This document shows, piece by piece, positions 24,185-32,424 of a DNA stretch of 41,794 nt; positions within the stretch are counted from its first letter, which is position 1; each line of letters starts with the position of its first letter. This DNA is from Palsa-739 sp035532535 (GTDB lineage: Bacteria > Actinomycetota > Thermoleophilia > Gaiellales > Gaiellaceae), in assembly GCA_035532535.1 (NCBI GenBank), contig DATKQT010000010.1:1-41794 (forward strand), read 5' to 3'. A program made the position numbers and the translations under genes. The notes below the pieces were generated by a model. The model was given only the letters and a program-made list of their open reading frames with translations. It did no database searches and had not been told where the DNA came from.

Positions 24185-24204
24185 CCGAACGCCCGTCGTA
24201 TAGT
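24176..24204 (+). promoter_or_regulatory. Sigma-70 type promoter for the BMP transporter (CTGACA-N17-TATAGT)
   Basis: CTGACA (24176-24181) and TATAGT (24199-24204) are spaced by exactly 17 nt and match the consensus at 5 of 6 positions each. It is the best canonical promoter in the window. The -35 spans the xdhA stop codon. Transcription from about 24211 would give a leader of roughly 33 nt containing a GAGAGGGG ribosome-binding site before ATG 24244. Confidence 0.75.
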
Positions 24205-24243
24205 CGGAGGCCGTTCGGAGGATCGGCGATCGAGAGGGGAATC

Positions 24244-25356
24244 ATGAGGAAGAGGAAGCACGCGCTCGCCGCCCTGGTGGTGGCGATCGCAGCGGTTACC
24301 GTCGTGCTCGCGGCCGGTGCCGGGGCCGGATCGGCCAAGTCGAACAGCGCCTTCAAGGTGGCGTGGATCTATGTCGGCCCGCACAATGACGGTGGCTGGT
24401 CCCAGGCCCACGATGCCGGCAGGCTGTATGTCCAGAAGATGCTCGGCAGCAAGGTGCAGACGACGTACAAGGAGAACATCGCGGTCGGAGCGCAGCTCCA
24501 GCAGACCGTCGCGAGCCTCGTCAACCAGGGCTACAAGATGATCTTCGGCACGTCGTACGGCTACTTCTCCAAGGCGTTTGCGGCGAAGTACCCGAGCGTC
24601 CTGTTCGAGCAGGCGACGGGCACCGACGTCTCGAAGAACCTGTCGGAGTACTTCGGCGCCGCCGAGGACTCGGTCTTCCTTTCCGGGATGGCCGCCGGCG
24701 CCGCGTCGAAGACCGGTGACATCGGCTACGTCGTCGCGTTTCCGATCCCCGAGGTCATCCGGCACGCGAACGCGTTCACGCTCGGTGCGCAGGTGACGCA
24801 TCCGGGCGCGAAGGTGCACCTCGTCTGGACGAACAACTGGTTCGACCCGGCGAAGGAGAAGAAGGCGGCCCAGAGCCTCGTCGCAGCAGGCGCCGACGTG
24901 CTCGGCCAGAACGTCGACTCGCCGGCGACCGGCCAGTTCGCCGAGTCGAAGGGAATCCCGTGGGTCGGGTACGACTCCAACTCGTCGAAGTTCGCCCCGA
25001 AGTCGTGGCAGACGGCCTCGGTCTACAACTGGGGCCCGTACTACCTGTCGCGCGTCAAGGCGGCGATGAACGGGACGTGGAAGTCGGGCTTCTACTACGG
25101 CTCCATGAAGTCGGGCTTCACCGGCATCGCGCCGTTCGGCCCGGGCGTGTCTGCGGCGACGAAGGCGAAGATCGCCGCGAAGATGAAGGCGATCGAGAAC
25201 GGCTCGTTCTACGAGTTCACGGGCCCGCTCTATGACCAGAGCGGCAAGCTGCGCGTGAAGCCAGGCGTGCGGATGCAGGTGCTGAAGGGCGGCATGAACA
25301 GCCTGTACGGCATGAACTGGCTCGTGAAGGGCGTGGTCGGTAGCCCGAAGGGCTAG
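24244..25356 (+). CDS. BMP-family ABC transporter substrate-binding protein (purine/nucleoside-type)
   Basis: 370 residues. N-terminal signal peptide: a basic MRKRK, then a hydrophobic core rich in Ala and Val, with a probable cleavage after the AGAGAGSAKS region. No Cys is present in the lipobox position, so it is not an evident lipoprotein. The mature part has BMP (PnrA/Med) features: GGWSQAHDAGR near the start, VASLVNQGYKMIFGTSYGY, and GQNVDSPATGQFAESKGIPWVGYDSNS. BMP proteins bind nucleosides or similar compounds. With xdh genes upstream and an ATPase and two permeases downstream (TAGTG overlap), a purine base, nucleoside or urate is the probable ligand. Confidence 0.88.
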   Translation: MRKRKHALAALVVAIAAVTVVLAAGAGAGSAKSNSAFKVAWIYVGPHNDGGWSQAHDAGRLYVQKMLGSKVQTTYKENIAVGAQLQQTVASLVNQGYKMIFGTSYGYFSKAFAAKYPSVLFEQATGTDVSKNLSEYFGAAEDSVFLSGMAAGAASKTGDIGYVVAFPIPEVIRHANAFTLGAQVTHPGAKVHLVWTNNWFDPAKEKKAAQSLVAAGADVLGQNVDSPATGQFAESKGIPWVGYDSNSSKFAPKSWQTASVYNWGPYYLSRVKAAMNGTWKSGFYYGSMKSGFTGIAPFGPGVSAATKAKIAAKMKAIENGSFYEFTGPLYDQSGKLRVKPGVRMQVLKGGMNSLYGMNWLVKGVVGSPKG

Positions 25357-26930
25357 TGACGGTTCAGTCGGAGAAGGGCCGGAGGGGCGCCGACGGCGCC
25401 CCTCCGCCTCCCGCGGTCGAAATGCGCGGGATCGTCAAGCGCTTCCCTGGAGTGCTCGCGAACGACCGCGTCGACTTCGAGGCCGCCGCGGGTGAGGTGC
25501 ATGCGCTGCTCGGGGAGAACGGCGCCGGCAAGAGCACCCTCTCGAACATCCTCACGGGTCTCTACCGGCCGGACGCCGGCGAGATCTTCATCGACGGCGA
25601 GCCGGTGCAGTTCCAGTCGCCGCGTGACGCGCTCGATGCGCGGATCTTCATGGTGCACCAGCACTTCCGGCTCGTCGAGCCGTTCACCGTCGCGGAGAAC
25701 GTCGTGCTCGGCGACCACCGCGGCGAAGGCCGCACCTTTCGGCTCAGGCATCGCGCGATCGAGCAGCGCGTCGCCGAGCTCTCGAAGCGCTACGGCCTTG
25801 CGGTCGATCCGCGCGCCCGCGTCTGGCAGCTCTCGCTCGGAGAGCAGCAGCGCGTCGAGATCCTGAAAGCGCTCTATCGCGAGGCGCGCATCCTCATCCT
25901 CGACGAGCCGACGGCGGTGCTGACACCGCAGGAAGCCGACGTCCTGTTCGAGACGCTGCGTGAGATGGCCGCCGAAGGGAGGACGGTCGTCTTCATCTCG
26001 CACAAGCTGCACGAGGTGAAGGCGGTCGCGGACCGGGTCACCGTTCTGCGCGGCGGCCGCTCGATCGCGACCGTGTCGGCGGCCGACGCGACGCCGCGCT
26101 CACTTGCCTCCCTCATGGTCGGCCGCGAGCTCGACGGTGGCCAGGCCGCGCGGGCGAGAACCGCGGGCGAGCCCGTGCTCGAGCTCACGGATGTCTGGTC
26201 GGACTCCGACCGGGGCGACTCCGCGGTGCGGGGCGCCTCCCTCGTCGTGCGCGGTGGGGAGATCGTGGCCGTCGCCGGCGTCGCGGGCAACGGGCAGCGG
26301 GAGCTGGCGGAGACCGTGGCCGGCATGCGCCGGGCGACGCGCGGGGAGATCCTCGTGTCCGGCAAGGCGATCCGCGCCGGCGATCCGCGGTCGGCGATCG
26401 CAGCGGGAGTCGCCTACGTGCCGGAGGACCGCCTCGGAACCGGGGTCGCGCCGAGCCTGAGCATCGCGTCGAACCTCGCGCTCAAGGGGTACCGCGAGCG
26501 GGGCTCGTCGCACGGGCCGCTGCTCCGCCTCGGACGCATTCGCGAACGCGCCGTCGAGCTGATCCACCGCTACGGCATCGCCGCCTCCGGGCCTGGCGCG
26601 CCGGCGCGGCTCCTGTCGGGCGGCAACCTGCAGAAGGTTGTCCTCGCGCGCGAGTTCTCCGGCAAGCCGCGGTTGCTCATCGCCGCGTCGCCGACCCGTG
26701 GGCTCGACGTCGGCGCGATCGAGACCGTGCACGCGTATCTGCGCGAAGCCGCCGCCGACGGCGTCGGCGTGCTCCTGATCAGCGAGGACTTGGACGAGAT
26801 CCTTCTGCTCGCCGACCGCGTCGCGGTGATGTACGAAGGAGTGATCGTCGGCGAGACGTCGCGCGAGCAGGCAGACGTCGAGGAGATCGGCCTGCTCATG
26901 GCCGGCGGACAGGATCCCCGTGCGGATTGA
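25356..26930 (+). CDS. ABC transporter ATP-binding protein with two ATPase domains (BMP/nucleoside type)
   Basis: 524 residues, GTG overlapping the previous TAG. Domain 1 has Walker A GENGAGKST, signature LSLGEQQRVEILKAL and Walker B ILILDEP. Domain 2 has the degenerate Walker A GVAGNGQRE typical of the second half of sugar and nucleoside importers, signature LLSGGNLQKVVLAREF and Walker B LLIAASPTRGLD. The order of subunits (binding protein, double ATPase, two permeases) is that of NupABC-like nucleoside importers. The N-terminus carries a short Pro-rich extension (about 20 residues) before the first domain. It energises uptake through the two permeases that follow. Confidence 0.92.
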   Translation: MTVQSEKGRRGADGAPPPPAVEMRGIVKRFPGVLANDRVDFEAAAGEVHALLGENGAGKSTLSNILTGLYRPDAGEIFIDGEPVQFQSPRDALDARIFMVHQHFRLVEPFTVAENVVLGDHRGEGRTFRLRHRAIEQRVAELSKRYGLAVDPRARVWQLSLGEQQRVEILKALYREARILILDEPTAVLTPQEADVLFETLREMAAEGRTVVFISHKLHEVKAVADRVTVLRGGRSIATVSAADATPRSLASLMVGRELDGGQAARARTAGEPVLELTDVWSDSDRGDSAVRGASLVVRGGEIVAVAGVAGNGQRELAETVAGMRRATRGEILVSGKAIRAGDPRSAIAAGVAYVPEDRLGTGVAPSLSIASNLALKGYRERGSSHGPLLRLGRIRERAVELIHRYGIAASGPGAPARLLSGGNLQKVVLAREFSGKPRLLIAASPTRGLDVGAIETVHAYLREAAADGVGVLLISEDLDEILLLADRVAVMYEGVIVGETSREQADVEEIGLLMAGGQDPRAD

Positions 26931-28020
26931 GCGCAGGCTGCGGCAGCCCCGGTGGCTGATGTTCGCGGTCCCGGCGGGCTCGCTCGTCTTCGCGTTCTTC
27001 GCGACGGGCCTCGTCCTGTACGCGACCGGCCACGATGCGATATCGAGCTACAGGCAGATCGTCGACGCCGCGTTCCTGAACAGCGGCGCGCTCGGCCAGA
27101 CGTTGACGCAGGCGACCCCGCTCGGGTTCACCGGGCTCGCGGCCGCGGCGGCGTTCCGCATGCGTCTGTTCAACATCGGGGCCGAGGGCCAGCTGTTCAT
27201 GGGCGCAATCACCGCCGACGCAGCCGGGCTCTATTTCGGCGGCGCCGGATGGCCGACACCGCTCGTGATCTTCGCGATGGTCGTCGCGGGGTGCGCAGGC
27301 GGCGCGGCCTGGGCGCTCATCCCCGGCGCGCTGCGCGCGTTCTTCAAGACGAACGAGATCATCACGTCGCTGATGCTGAACTACGTCGCCGCCTACGTCC
27401 TGACGTATCTCGTGTTCAACACCGAGTCGTACTGGCGGCAGACAACGGGTTTCAACGCGAGCGTCTTCCCGACGTCGAAGACGATTCCCAACGCAGCGAT
27501 CTGGCCGGGATGGCACATCTTCCCGCTCGGCAGCGGGATCGCCGTTCTCGTGGCGTTCCTCCTCTGGTTCCTGTTCACGCGCACGCGTTTCGGCTTCGAG
27601 GCGCAGGTGCTCGGCGACTCGCCGCGCGCCGCGCAGTACGCCGGCATGCGGACGCGGCGCAAGATCCTCGCAGTGATGGGCATCTCCGGTGCCGTCGCCG
27701 GGCTCGGCGGGGCGAGCCAGGTGGGTGACTTCGCACACATGCTCGACGCCGACCCGAACGGCCTGCAGAAGCAGTTCTACGGGTACACGGGAATCGTCGT
27801 CGCCGCGCTCGCGCGCTACAACCCGCTCGCGGTCGTCATCGTGGCGTTCCTCATCGGCGCGTTGCAGAACGCCGGCAACACACTGCAGGGTGCCGATTTC
27901 CCGTCCGGCCTCGTCGGCGTGATGCAGGGCATCATCCTCTTCTCGGCGCTCGGCGGAGAACTGCTCGTGCGCTACCGCGTCCGTCTCGGTCGCGCGATGC
28001 CTGCAACGGAGGCGGCGTGA
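26920..28020 (+). CDS. ABC transporter permease (BPD_transp_2), subunit 1
   Basis: 366 residues, GTG start overlapping the ATPase gene by 11 bp. About ten TM helices. The conserved FRMRLFNIGAEGQLFMGAI segment and KTNEIITSLMLNYVAAY motif are typical of the larger permease of nucleoside/BMP importers. A later GMRTRRKILAVMGISGAVAGLGG matches the coupling-helix region. It forms a heterodimeric channel with the next gene product. Confidence 0.9.
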   Translation: MRIERRLRQPRWLMFAVPAGSLVFAFFATGLVLYATGHDAISSYRQIVDAAFLNSGALGQTLTQATPLGFTGLAAAAAFRMRLFNIGAEGQLFMGAITADAAGLYFGGAGWPTPLVIFAMVVAGCAGGAAWALIPGALRAFFKTNEIITSLMLNYVAAYVLTYLVFNTESYWRQTTGFNASVFPTSKTIPNAAIWPGWHIFPLGSGIAVLVAFLLWFLFTRTRFGFEAQVLGDSPRAAQYAGMRTRRKILAVMGISGAVAGLGGASQVGDFAHMLDADPNGLQKQFYGYTGIVVAALARYNPLAVVIVAFLIGALQNAGNTLQGADFPSGLVGVMQGIILFSALGGELLVRYRVRLGRAMPATEAA

Positions 28021-28985
28021 ACAACTCGCTGCTCGTCGTCGTGCTTGCGTCAGGCGTTGCCTACGGGACGCCGCTTCTCTACGGCGCGCTCGGCGAACTG
28101 CTGGCGGAGCGCTCCGGCGTACTCAACCTCGGCGTCGAGGGGATGATGCTTGTCGGCGCCGTGATGGGCTTCTGGACGGTGCAGCGTCTGCACACCGACA
28201 CGGCCCTTTCGCTCGCGGCCGCGGTCGGCGTCGCAGCGATCGCCGGCATGGCGATGGCCGCCATCCACGCCTTCCTCGTCATCACGCTGCGCGCGAGCCA
28301 GATCGTCTCGGGTCTCGCGTTGACGATCTTCGCGGGCGCCGCCGGGCTCTCCTCGTACCTCGGTAACGACCTCAATCTCGCCGACAACCCCGCGCGGCAC
28401 GCCTTCAGCGCGGCCGTCTTCCCGACGTCGATGCAGCGCTGGCCGGTCGTCGGCCCGATCATCTTCGGGCAGAACGTGCTCGTGTACGCATCGTGGGTCT
28501 GCGTCGTCGGGGTCTCGCTCTATCTCTCGCGGACGCGGCCGGGGCTCAACGTGCGGGCGGTCGGCGAGGCACCGGCTTCCGCAGATGCGATGGGGATCAA
28601 CGTCACCGCGTACCGATACGCGCACACGCTCGCGGGCGGCGCATTCGCGGGTGTTGCAGGCGCGACGTTCACCCTCGCCATCACGCCGCAGTGGGTGACC
28701 GGGATCACCGGCGGTGCCGGCTGGATCGCAATCGCGCTCGTGATCTTCGCCTTCTGGCGCCCCGCGCTGTGTCTCGTCGGCGCATACTTCTTCGGCGCGC
28801 TGCAGGCCCTGTCACCGCAGCTCCAGGCGCGTGGCATCAACCTCGGGCCGACCGAGCTATGGGCGAACTCGCTCCCATACGTGATGACGGTCGTCGTGCT
28901 CGTCTTCGTGTCCGCGAGCGGCGCCCGCCGCAGGCTGGGCGCACCCGCGAGCCTCGGCCTGCCGTACGTGCGCGAAGAACGCTGA
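28017..28985 (+). CDS. ABC transporter permease (BPD_transp_2), subunit 2
   Basis: 322 residues, GTG overlapping the upstream stop. Typical smaller permease: the motif ERSGVLNLGVEGMMLVGAVMGF near the N-terminus parallels the NIGAEGQ motif of the partner, and RASQIVSGLALTIFAGAAGLSSYLG and AVGEAPASADAMGINV follow. About eight to ten TM helices. Ends shortly before the oppositely oriented tRNA-Phe gene, with no clear hairpin between them. Confidence 0.9.
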   Translation: MNNSLLVVVLASGVAYGTPLLYGALGELLAERSGVLNLGVEGMMLVGAVMGFWTVQRLHTDTALSLAAAVGVAAIAGMAMAAIHAFLVITLRASQIVSGLALTIFAGAAGLSSYLGNDLNLADNPARHAFSAAVFPTSMQRWPVVGPIIFGQNVLVYASWVCVVGVSLYLSRTRPGLNVRAVGEAPASADAMGINVTAYRYAHTLAGGAFAGVAGATFTLAITPQWVTGITGGAGWIAIALVIFAFWRPALCLVGAYFFGALQALSPQLQARGINLGPTELWANSLPYVMTVVVLVFVSASGARRRLGAPASLGLPYVREER

Positions 28986-28999
28986 CGCGCGCAGGCGAA

Positions 29000-29072
29000 T
29001 GGCGAGGGCCGGACTCGAACCGGCGACACCCCGGTTTTCAGCCGAGTGCTCTACCAGCTGAGCTACCTCGCC
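29000..29072 (-). tRNA. tRNA-Phe (GAA)
   Basis: 73 nt on the minus strand. Acceptor stem GGCGAGG/CCTCGCC, D-arm GCTC...GAGC, anticodon loop CTGAAAA with GAA anticodon, T-arm GCCGG-TTCGAGT-CCGGC and discriminator A. The 3' CCA is not encoded (ATTC follows). The anticodon stem has one T-G pair. No sign of integrase genes or a duplicated 3' end nearby. Confidence 0.96.
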
Positions 29073-29084
29073 GCGGGCGAGAGT

Positions 29085-29492
29085 CTAGCGGGCTTCTTGC
29101 GCCGCTCGTACGGCGCGCAGTCGCTGGACGAGGCTGTCGATGAGGTCGCCCTTCATGAGCACCGCGTCGGCACCCGCCTCGGTCACCGCGTCATGCAGCT
29201 CCGGGGCCGGATCGCCGGTGAGCGCGATCAGGCACAGGCTGGGGTGGTCCTTCCGCAGCCGCGCGACGGCAGTGACGCCGTCGACGATCGGCATGTGCAG
29301 GTCGATCACGACCGCGTCGGGCTCGAGCTCGTCCGCGAGCTCGATCGCATCGAGGCCGTTCCCCGCGGTCCCGGCCACCGTCAGTACAGGCTGGTGCTCG
29401 ATCAGAGGCAGGAGCGACTCGAGGAACTCACGGTCGTCGTCCACGAGGAGGACGCGCACCGGTACCGCGACCGTCCCGTCGGGCTGGTCCAC
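29085..29492 (-). CDS. Single-domain response regulator (receiver only)
   Basis: 135 residues, GTG at 29492. Receiver domain only: acidic pair in VLLVDDDREF, phosphoacceptor Asp in AVVIDLHMP, Thr in LIALTGD and Lys in AVLMKGD. No output domain, so it acts by protein interaction or as a phosphate sink. The kinase partner is not adjacent. TAACGT ends 6 nt before the GTG and has a TTGCAC -35 candidate at 17 nt spacing, so its message should be leaderless. It is divergent from arginase. Confidence 0.88.
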   Translation of the reverse strand: MDQPDGTVAVPVRVLLVDDDREFLESLLPLIEHQPVLTVAGTAGNGLDAIELADELEPDAVVIDLHMPIVDGVTAVARLRKDHPSLCLIALTGDPAPELHDAVTEAGADAVLMKGDLIDSLVQRLRAVRAAQEAR

Positions 29493-29498
29493 GGGCTG

Positions 29499-29508
29499 AC
29501 GTTAGCCT
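29499..29508. promoter_or_regulatory. Overlapping divergent -10 elements (ACGTTAGCCT) for receiver gene and arginase
   Basis: On the minus strand TAACGT (29504-29499) ends 6 nt before GTG 29492, with TTGCAC at 29527-29522 as a -35 at 17 nt. On the plus strand TAGCCT (29503-29508) ends 7 nt before GTG 29516. The two -10 hexamers share two bases, so the promoters cannot be open in both directions at once. Confidence 0.65.
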
Positions 29509-29515
29509 TGCCGGC

Positions 29516-30430
29516 GTGACGGTGCAACCGGCTGGTCGTGAGATCGCGTTGATCGGCGCTCCGCTCGACCTCGGGGCGGGACGGCGCGGCGTCGACATGG
29601 GCCCGTCGGCAATCCGATACGCCGGGCTCGAGCAGCATCTGCGCGAGGCGCTCGGCATCCACACCGTCGACCTCGGCAACGTCATCGCGCCCGTCGCGGA
29701 GTCGACCGAAGCGGGAGACGAACGCGCGCGGTTCCTCCGGCAGATCCTCGCGCTCTGCGACGAGGTGGCGAAGCTCGTTGCCGGCGCTCGCCGTGACGGA
29801 CAGACGCCGCTCGTGCTCGGCGGCGACCACTCGATCGCGCTCGGCACGCTCGTCGGCATGGCGGCGGCGCACGGACCGGGCGGTGTGCTCTGGATCGACG
29901 CGCATGGCGATCTGAACACACCGGAGTCGTCTCCGAGCGGAAACGTGCACGGCATGGTGCTCGCGGCAGCGCTCGGTCTCGGCGGCCGCGCGTTCGACTA
30001 CGAGGGCTGGACGCTGCCCGCCGTCGAGGCCGGCCGCCTGTCGCTCTTCGGCGTGCGCTCGCTCGATCAGGGCGAGCGCGAGCTGCTGAAGAAGCTGGAC
30101 GCGAAGGTCTACACGATGGCCGACATCGACCGGATCGGCGTCGAGCACTGCATGCGCGACGCGATCGCGCACGCCTCCGGTGCGGCCTTCCTCCACGTGA
30201 GCCTCGATCTCGACGTCGTCGATCCGGAGACCGCGCCCGGCGTCGGCACTCCGGTGCGCGGCGGGCTTTCCTACCGCGAGGCGCACCTCGCGATGGAGGT
30301 CGTCGCCGAGTCGGCGAAGGCCGACTCCTTCGACGTCGTCGAAGTGAACCCGGTGCTCGACCGCGAGAACGCGACCGGCAAGCTCGCGGTCGAGTTGATC
30401 GCGTCTGCTTTAGGGGCGCGGATCCTGTAG
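29516..30430 (+). CDS. rocF: Arginase
   Basis: 304 residues, GTG start. Ureohydrolase manganese ligands are visible in LGGDHSIALG, WIDAHGDLNTPESSPSGNVHGM and SLDLDVVDP. The SPSGNVHGM loop and the ETAPGVGTPVRGGLSYREAH segment favour arginase over agmatinase. It hydrolyses arginine to ornithine and urea. There is no linked urease or ornithine aminotransferase. Its 3' end overlaps the convergent alpha/beta hydrolase gene by 21 bp. Confidence 0.85.
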   Translation: MTVQPAGREIALIGAPLDLGAGRRGVDMGPSAIRYAGLEQHLREALGIHTVDLGNVIAPVAESTEAGDERARFLRQILALCDEVAKLVAGARRDGQTPLVLGGDHSIALGTLVGMAAAHGPGGVLWIDAHGDLNTPESSPSGNVHGMVLAAALGLGGRAFDYEGWTLPAVEAGRLSLFGVRSLDQGERELLKKLDAKVYTMADIDRIGVEHCMRDAIAHASGAAFLHVSLDLDVVDPETAPGVGTPVRGGLSYREAHLAMEVVAESAKADSFDVVEVNPVLDRENATGKLAVELIASALGARIL

Positions 30431-31180
30431 GAACCGCTCGACGGCGTCCGCGGTCTCGTCGAACGCCGACCACATGACCATGTGGAGCCCGGCCACGGTG
30501 ACGAGCTCGACGCGACCGTCGTACGCCTGTAGATGGTCGTCGCGCACGAGGCCGTACTCGGGCGCGTACAGGAGGAGGGTCGGCACCGTCAGCGTGTCGG
30601 GTGGAGGCGAGGGCGTCGCGAGCTCGCGGTAGATCGAGATCACGGCGTCCTGCGACGTCCGCCGCTTGAGGCGCCCGTCCGGAAGGACGTCGTGGTAGAG
30701 CGGGATGTCCGCCAGCGCGCGGGCGACGTCGATCTGGCCGGCATCGTGTCGGCTCTCGACGTATGCGGCAGCGGAGTCGTACACCTGCTCCTGCCGTTCG
30801 ACGTAGGCCATGAACTCGGCCACGTCGGGGAGGATGTCGATTGCCGGATCGAGCAGGACGGCCCGCCGGATCCGCTCCGGGTGGCGCGCGGCGAGCTCGA
30901 GGACGAGGCGCCCGCCGAACGAGTGGCCGACCCAGTCCGGCTGCTCGAGGCCGAGGCCGTCGATCGTCTCGATCAGGTCGGCGACGTGCGTGCCGAAGTC
31001 CCACGGCGGCTCCCACCCGGAACGCCCGTGGCCGCGCAGGTCCGGCGCGATCACGTGGAAGTGCTCGGCCCAGCGCTCGTCCGCGAGCTGCATGAAGCGC
31101 TCGCCGTGCGCGGTGACACCGTGCAGGCACACGACCGGCGGCGCGTCCGGGTCGCCCCACTCGTAGACGTGCAGCTTCAT
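30410..31180 (-). CDS. Alpha/beta-fold hydrolase
   Basis: 256 residues. N-terminal PVVCLHGVTAHGERF oxyanion segment, VIAPDLRGHGRSGW, nucleophile elbow GHSFGG with catalytic Ser, a cap region rich in Ala and Asp, LLLYAPEYGLV with a likely acid residue, and the catalytic His in AGLHMVMW. Substrate is unknown. The ATG shares one base with the rarA stop, so it is the second gene of a rarA operon. Confidence 0.87.
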   Translation of the reverse strand: MKLHVYEWGDPDAPPVVCLHGVTAHGERFMQLADERWAEHFHVIAPDLRGHGRSGWEPPWDFGTHVADLIETIDGLGLEQPDWVGHSFGGRLVLELAARHPERIRRAVLLDPAIDILPDVAEFMAYVERQEQVYDSAAAYVESRHDAGQIDVARALADIPLYHDVLPDGRLKRRTSQDAVISIYRELATPSPPPDTLTVPTLLLYAPEYGLVRDDHLQAYDGRVELVTVAGLHMVMWSAFDETADAVERFLQDPRP

Positions 31181-32403
31181 CAGTCCGGCCTGTAGTACTT
31201 CTTGCCCTTGAGCTCGTCCGGGAGATAGTCGACCTCGAATCCGCTCGGATCGTCGTGCGGATAGACGTAGCCCTTGCCGTGACCGAGCTGCCGGCCGTAC
31301 CAGCTCGCGTCGCGCAGTGGTTTCGGCGGCTTCGCGGTTCCATGCTCTCGAACGTCGGCCGTCGCTTCGTTGATCGCGACGTAGCTCGCATTCGACTTCG
31401 ACGCGAGCGCGAGATAGATCGCCGCCTGCGCGAGGTTCAGTCGAGCCTCCGGCAGTCCCACGTGCTCGACCGCCTGTGCCGCGGCGACGGCGACGACGAG
31501 CGCGTGCGGATCCGCGTTGCCGATGTCCTCGGAGGCAAGCACGATCATGCGTCGTGCGATGAAGCGGGCGTCTTCTCCGCCCTCGAGCATCGCGGCGAGG
31601 TAGTAGACAGCAGCATCCGGGTCGGACCCGCGCATCGACTTGATGAACGCGGACGTGAAGTCGTAGTGCGCGTCCGATGCCTTGTCGTAGACGACGGGCC
31701 GCTTGCGCGCCGCGTCCTCGACGTTTTCCACCGTGATCGCGCCGCGCGAGGTCTCCGAGGAGAGCTCGACGATGTTGAGCGCATTGCGTGCATCGCCGCC
31801 CGCGCGACGCACGATCAGGTCGACGACCTCGTCGGCTGCGTCGCCGCCGATCTCCGCCAGCCCGCGGCGCACGACGACGGCCATCTCCTCCTCCGAGAGC
31901 GTCTCGAGCTCGTAGACCTGCACGCGGGACAGCAGCGCTGAGTTCACCTCGTAGTACGGGTTCTCGGTCGTCGCGCCGATCAGCGTCAGGAGGCCGTCCT
32001 CCACGGCCGGCAGCAGCGCGTCCTGCTGCGCCTTGTTGAAGCGGTGGATCTCGTCGAGGAAGAGGATCGTCCGCCGGCCGCTCGCTCCCAACCGTTCGCG
32101 CGCGCGCGAGAGCACCTCCCGCACGTCCTTCACGGTGGCGGAGACGGCCGAGAGCTCCTCGAACGCCGCCCCCGTCGATGCGGCCACGATGCGCGCGAGC
32201 GTCGTCTTGCCGGAGCCCGGCGGCCCGTAGAAGATCGACGACCGGACGCGGTCCTCCGCGATCGCCAGCCGGAGCGCCGAGGTCTCGCCGAGCACGTGCG
32301 CCTGTCCGACGAACTCCTCCAGCGAGCGGGGCCGCAGCCGCTGCGCGAGCGGCGCGATCTCGCCGGCCCGTTGCGATGCCGCATCGGCAAAGAGGTCGCT
32401 CAC
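31180..32403 (-). CDS. rarA: Replication-associated recombination protein RarA (MgsA) AAA+ ATPase
   Basis: 407 residues from GTG 32403. AAA+ core with Walker A FYGPPGSGKTT, Walker B ILFLDEIHRFNKAQQD, sensor 1 LIGATTENPYYEVN and Arg finger ALLSRVQVYEL. The C-terminal tetramerisation domain contains YDFTSAFIKSMRGSDPDAA and RRMIVLASEDIGNADP, which are diagnostic of RarA/WRNIP1. It acts at stalled replication forks. The gene starts 21 bp from the divergent M20 peptidase gene. Confidence 0.93.
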   Translation of the reverse strand: MSDLFADAASQRAGEIAPLAQRLRPRSLEEFVGQAHVLGETSALRLAIAEDRVRSSIFYGPPGSGKTTLARIVAASTGAAFEELSAVSATVKDVREVLSRARERLGASGRRTILFLDEIHRFNKAQQDALLPAVEDGLLTLIGATTENPYYEVNSALLSRVQVYELETLSEEEMAVVVRRGLAEIGGDAADEVVDLIVRRAGGDARNALNIVELSSETSRGAITVENVEDAARKRPVVYDKASDAHYDFTSAFIKSMRGSDPDAAVYYLAAMLEGGEDARFIARRMIVLASEDIGNADPHALVVAVAAAQAVEHVGLPEARLNLAQAAIYLALASKSNASYVAINEATADVREHGTAKPPKPLRDASWYGRQLGHGKGYVYPHDDPSGFEVDYLPDELKGKKYYRPD

Positions 32404-32412
32404 CCGCAGAAG

Positions 32413-32418
32413 TATGCT
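32413..32418 (+). promoter_or_regulatory. -10 element (TATGCT) of leaderless M20 gene
   Basis: TATGCT ends 6 nt before GTG 32425, the spacing expected when transcription begins at the start codon. The opposite strand has a weaker CATACT 7 nt before the rarA GTG, so this short gap may also work in both directions. Confidence 0.55.
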
Positions 32419-32424
32419 CCGCCC

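Noticed and set aside
24181..25356. BMP protein starting at ATG 24181 (MTERPSYSRR...)
   Set aside because: It would put a charged 21-residue extension before the signal peptide, and it lies upstream of the transcription start predicted from the TATAGT at 24199.
28900..29100. tRNA-Phe as an integration site of a mobile element
   Set aside because: No integrase, no duplicated 3' tRNA fragment and no composition change on either side.
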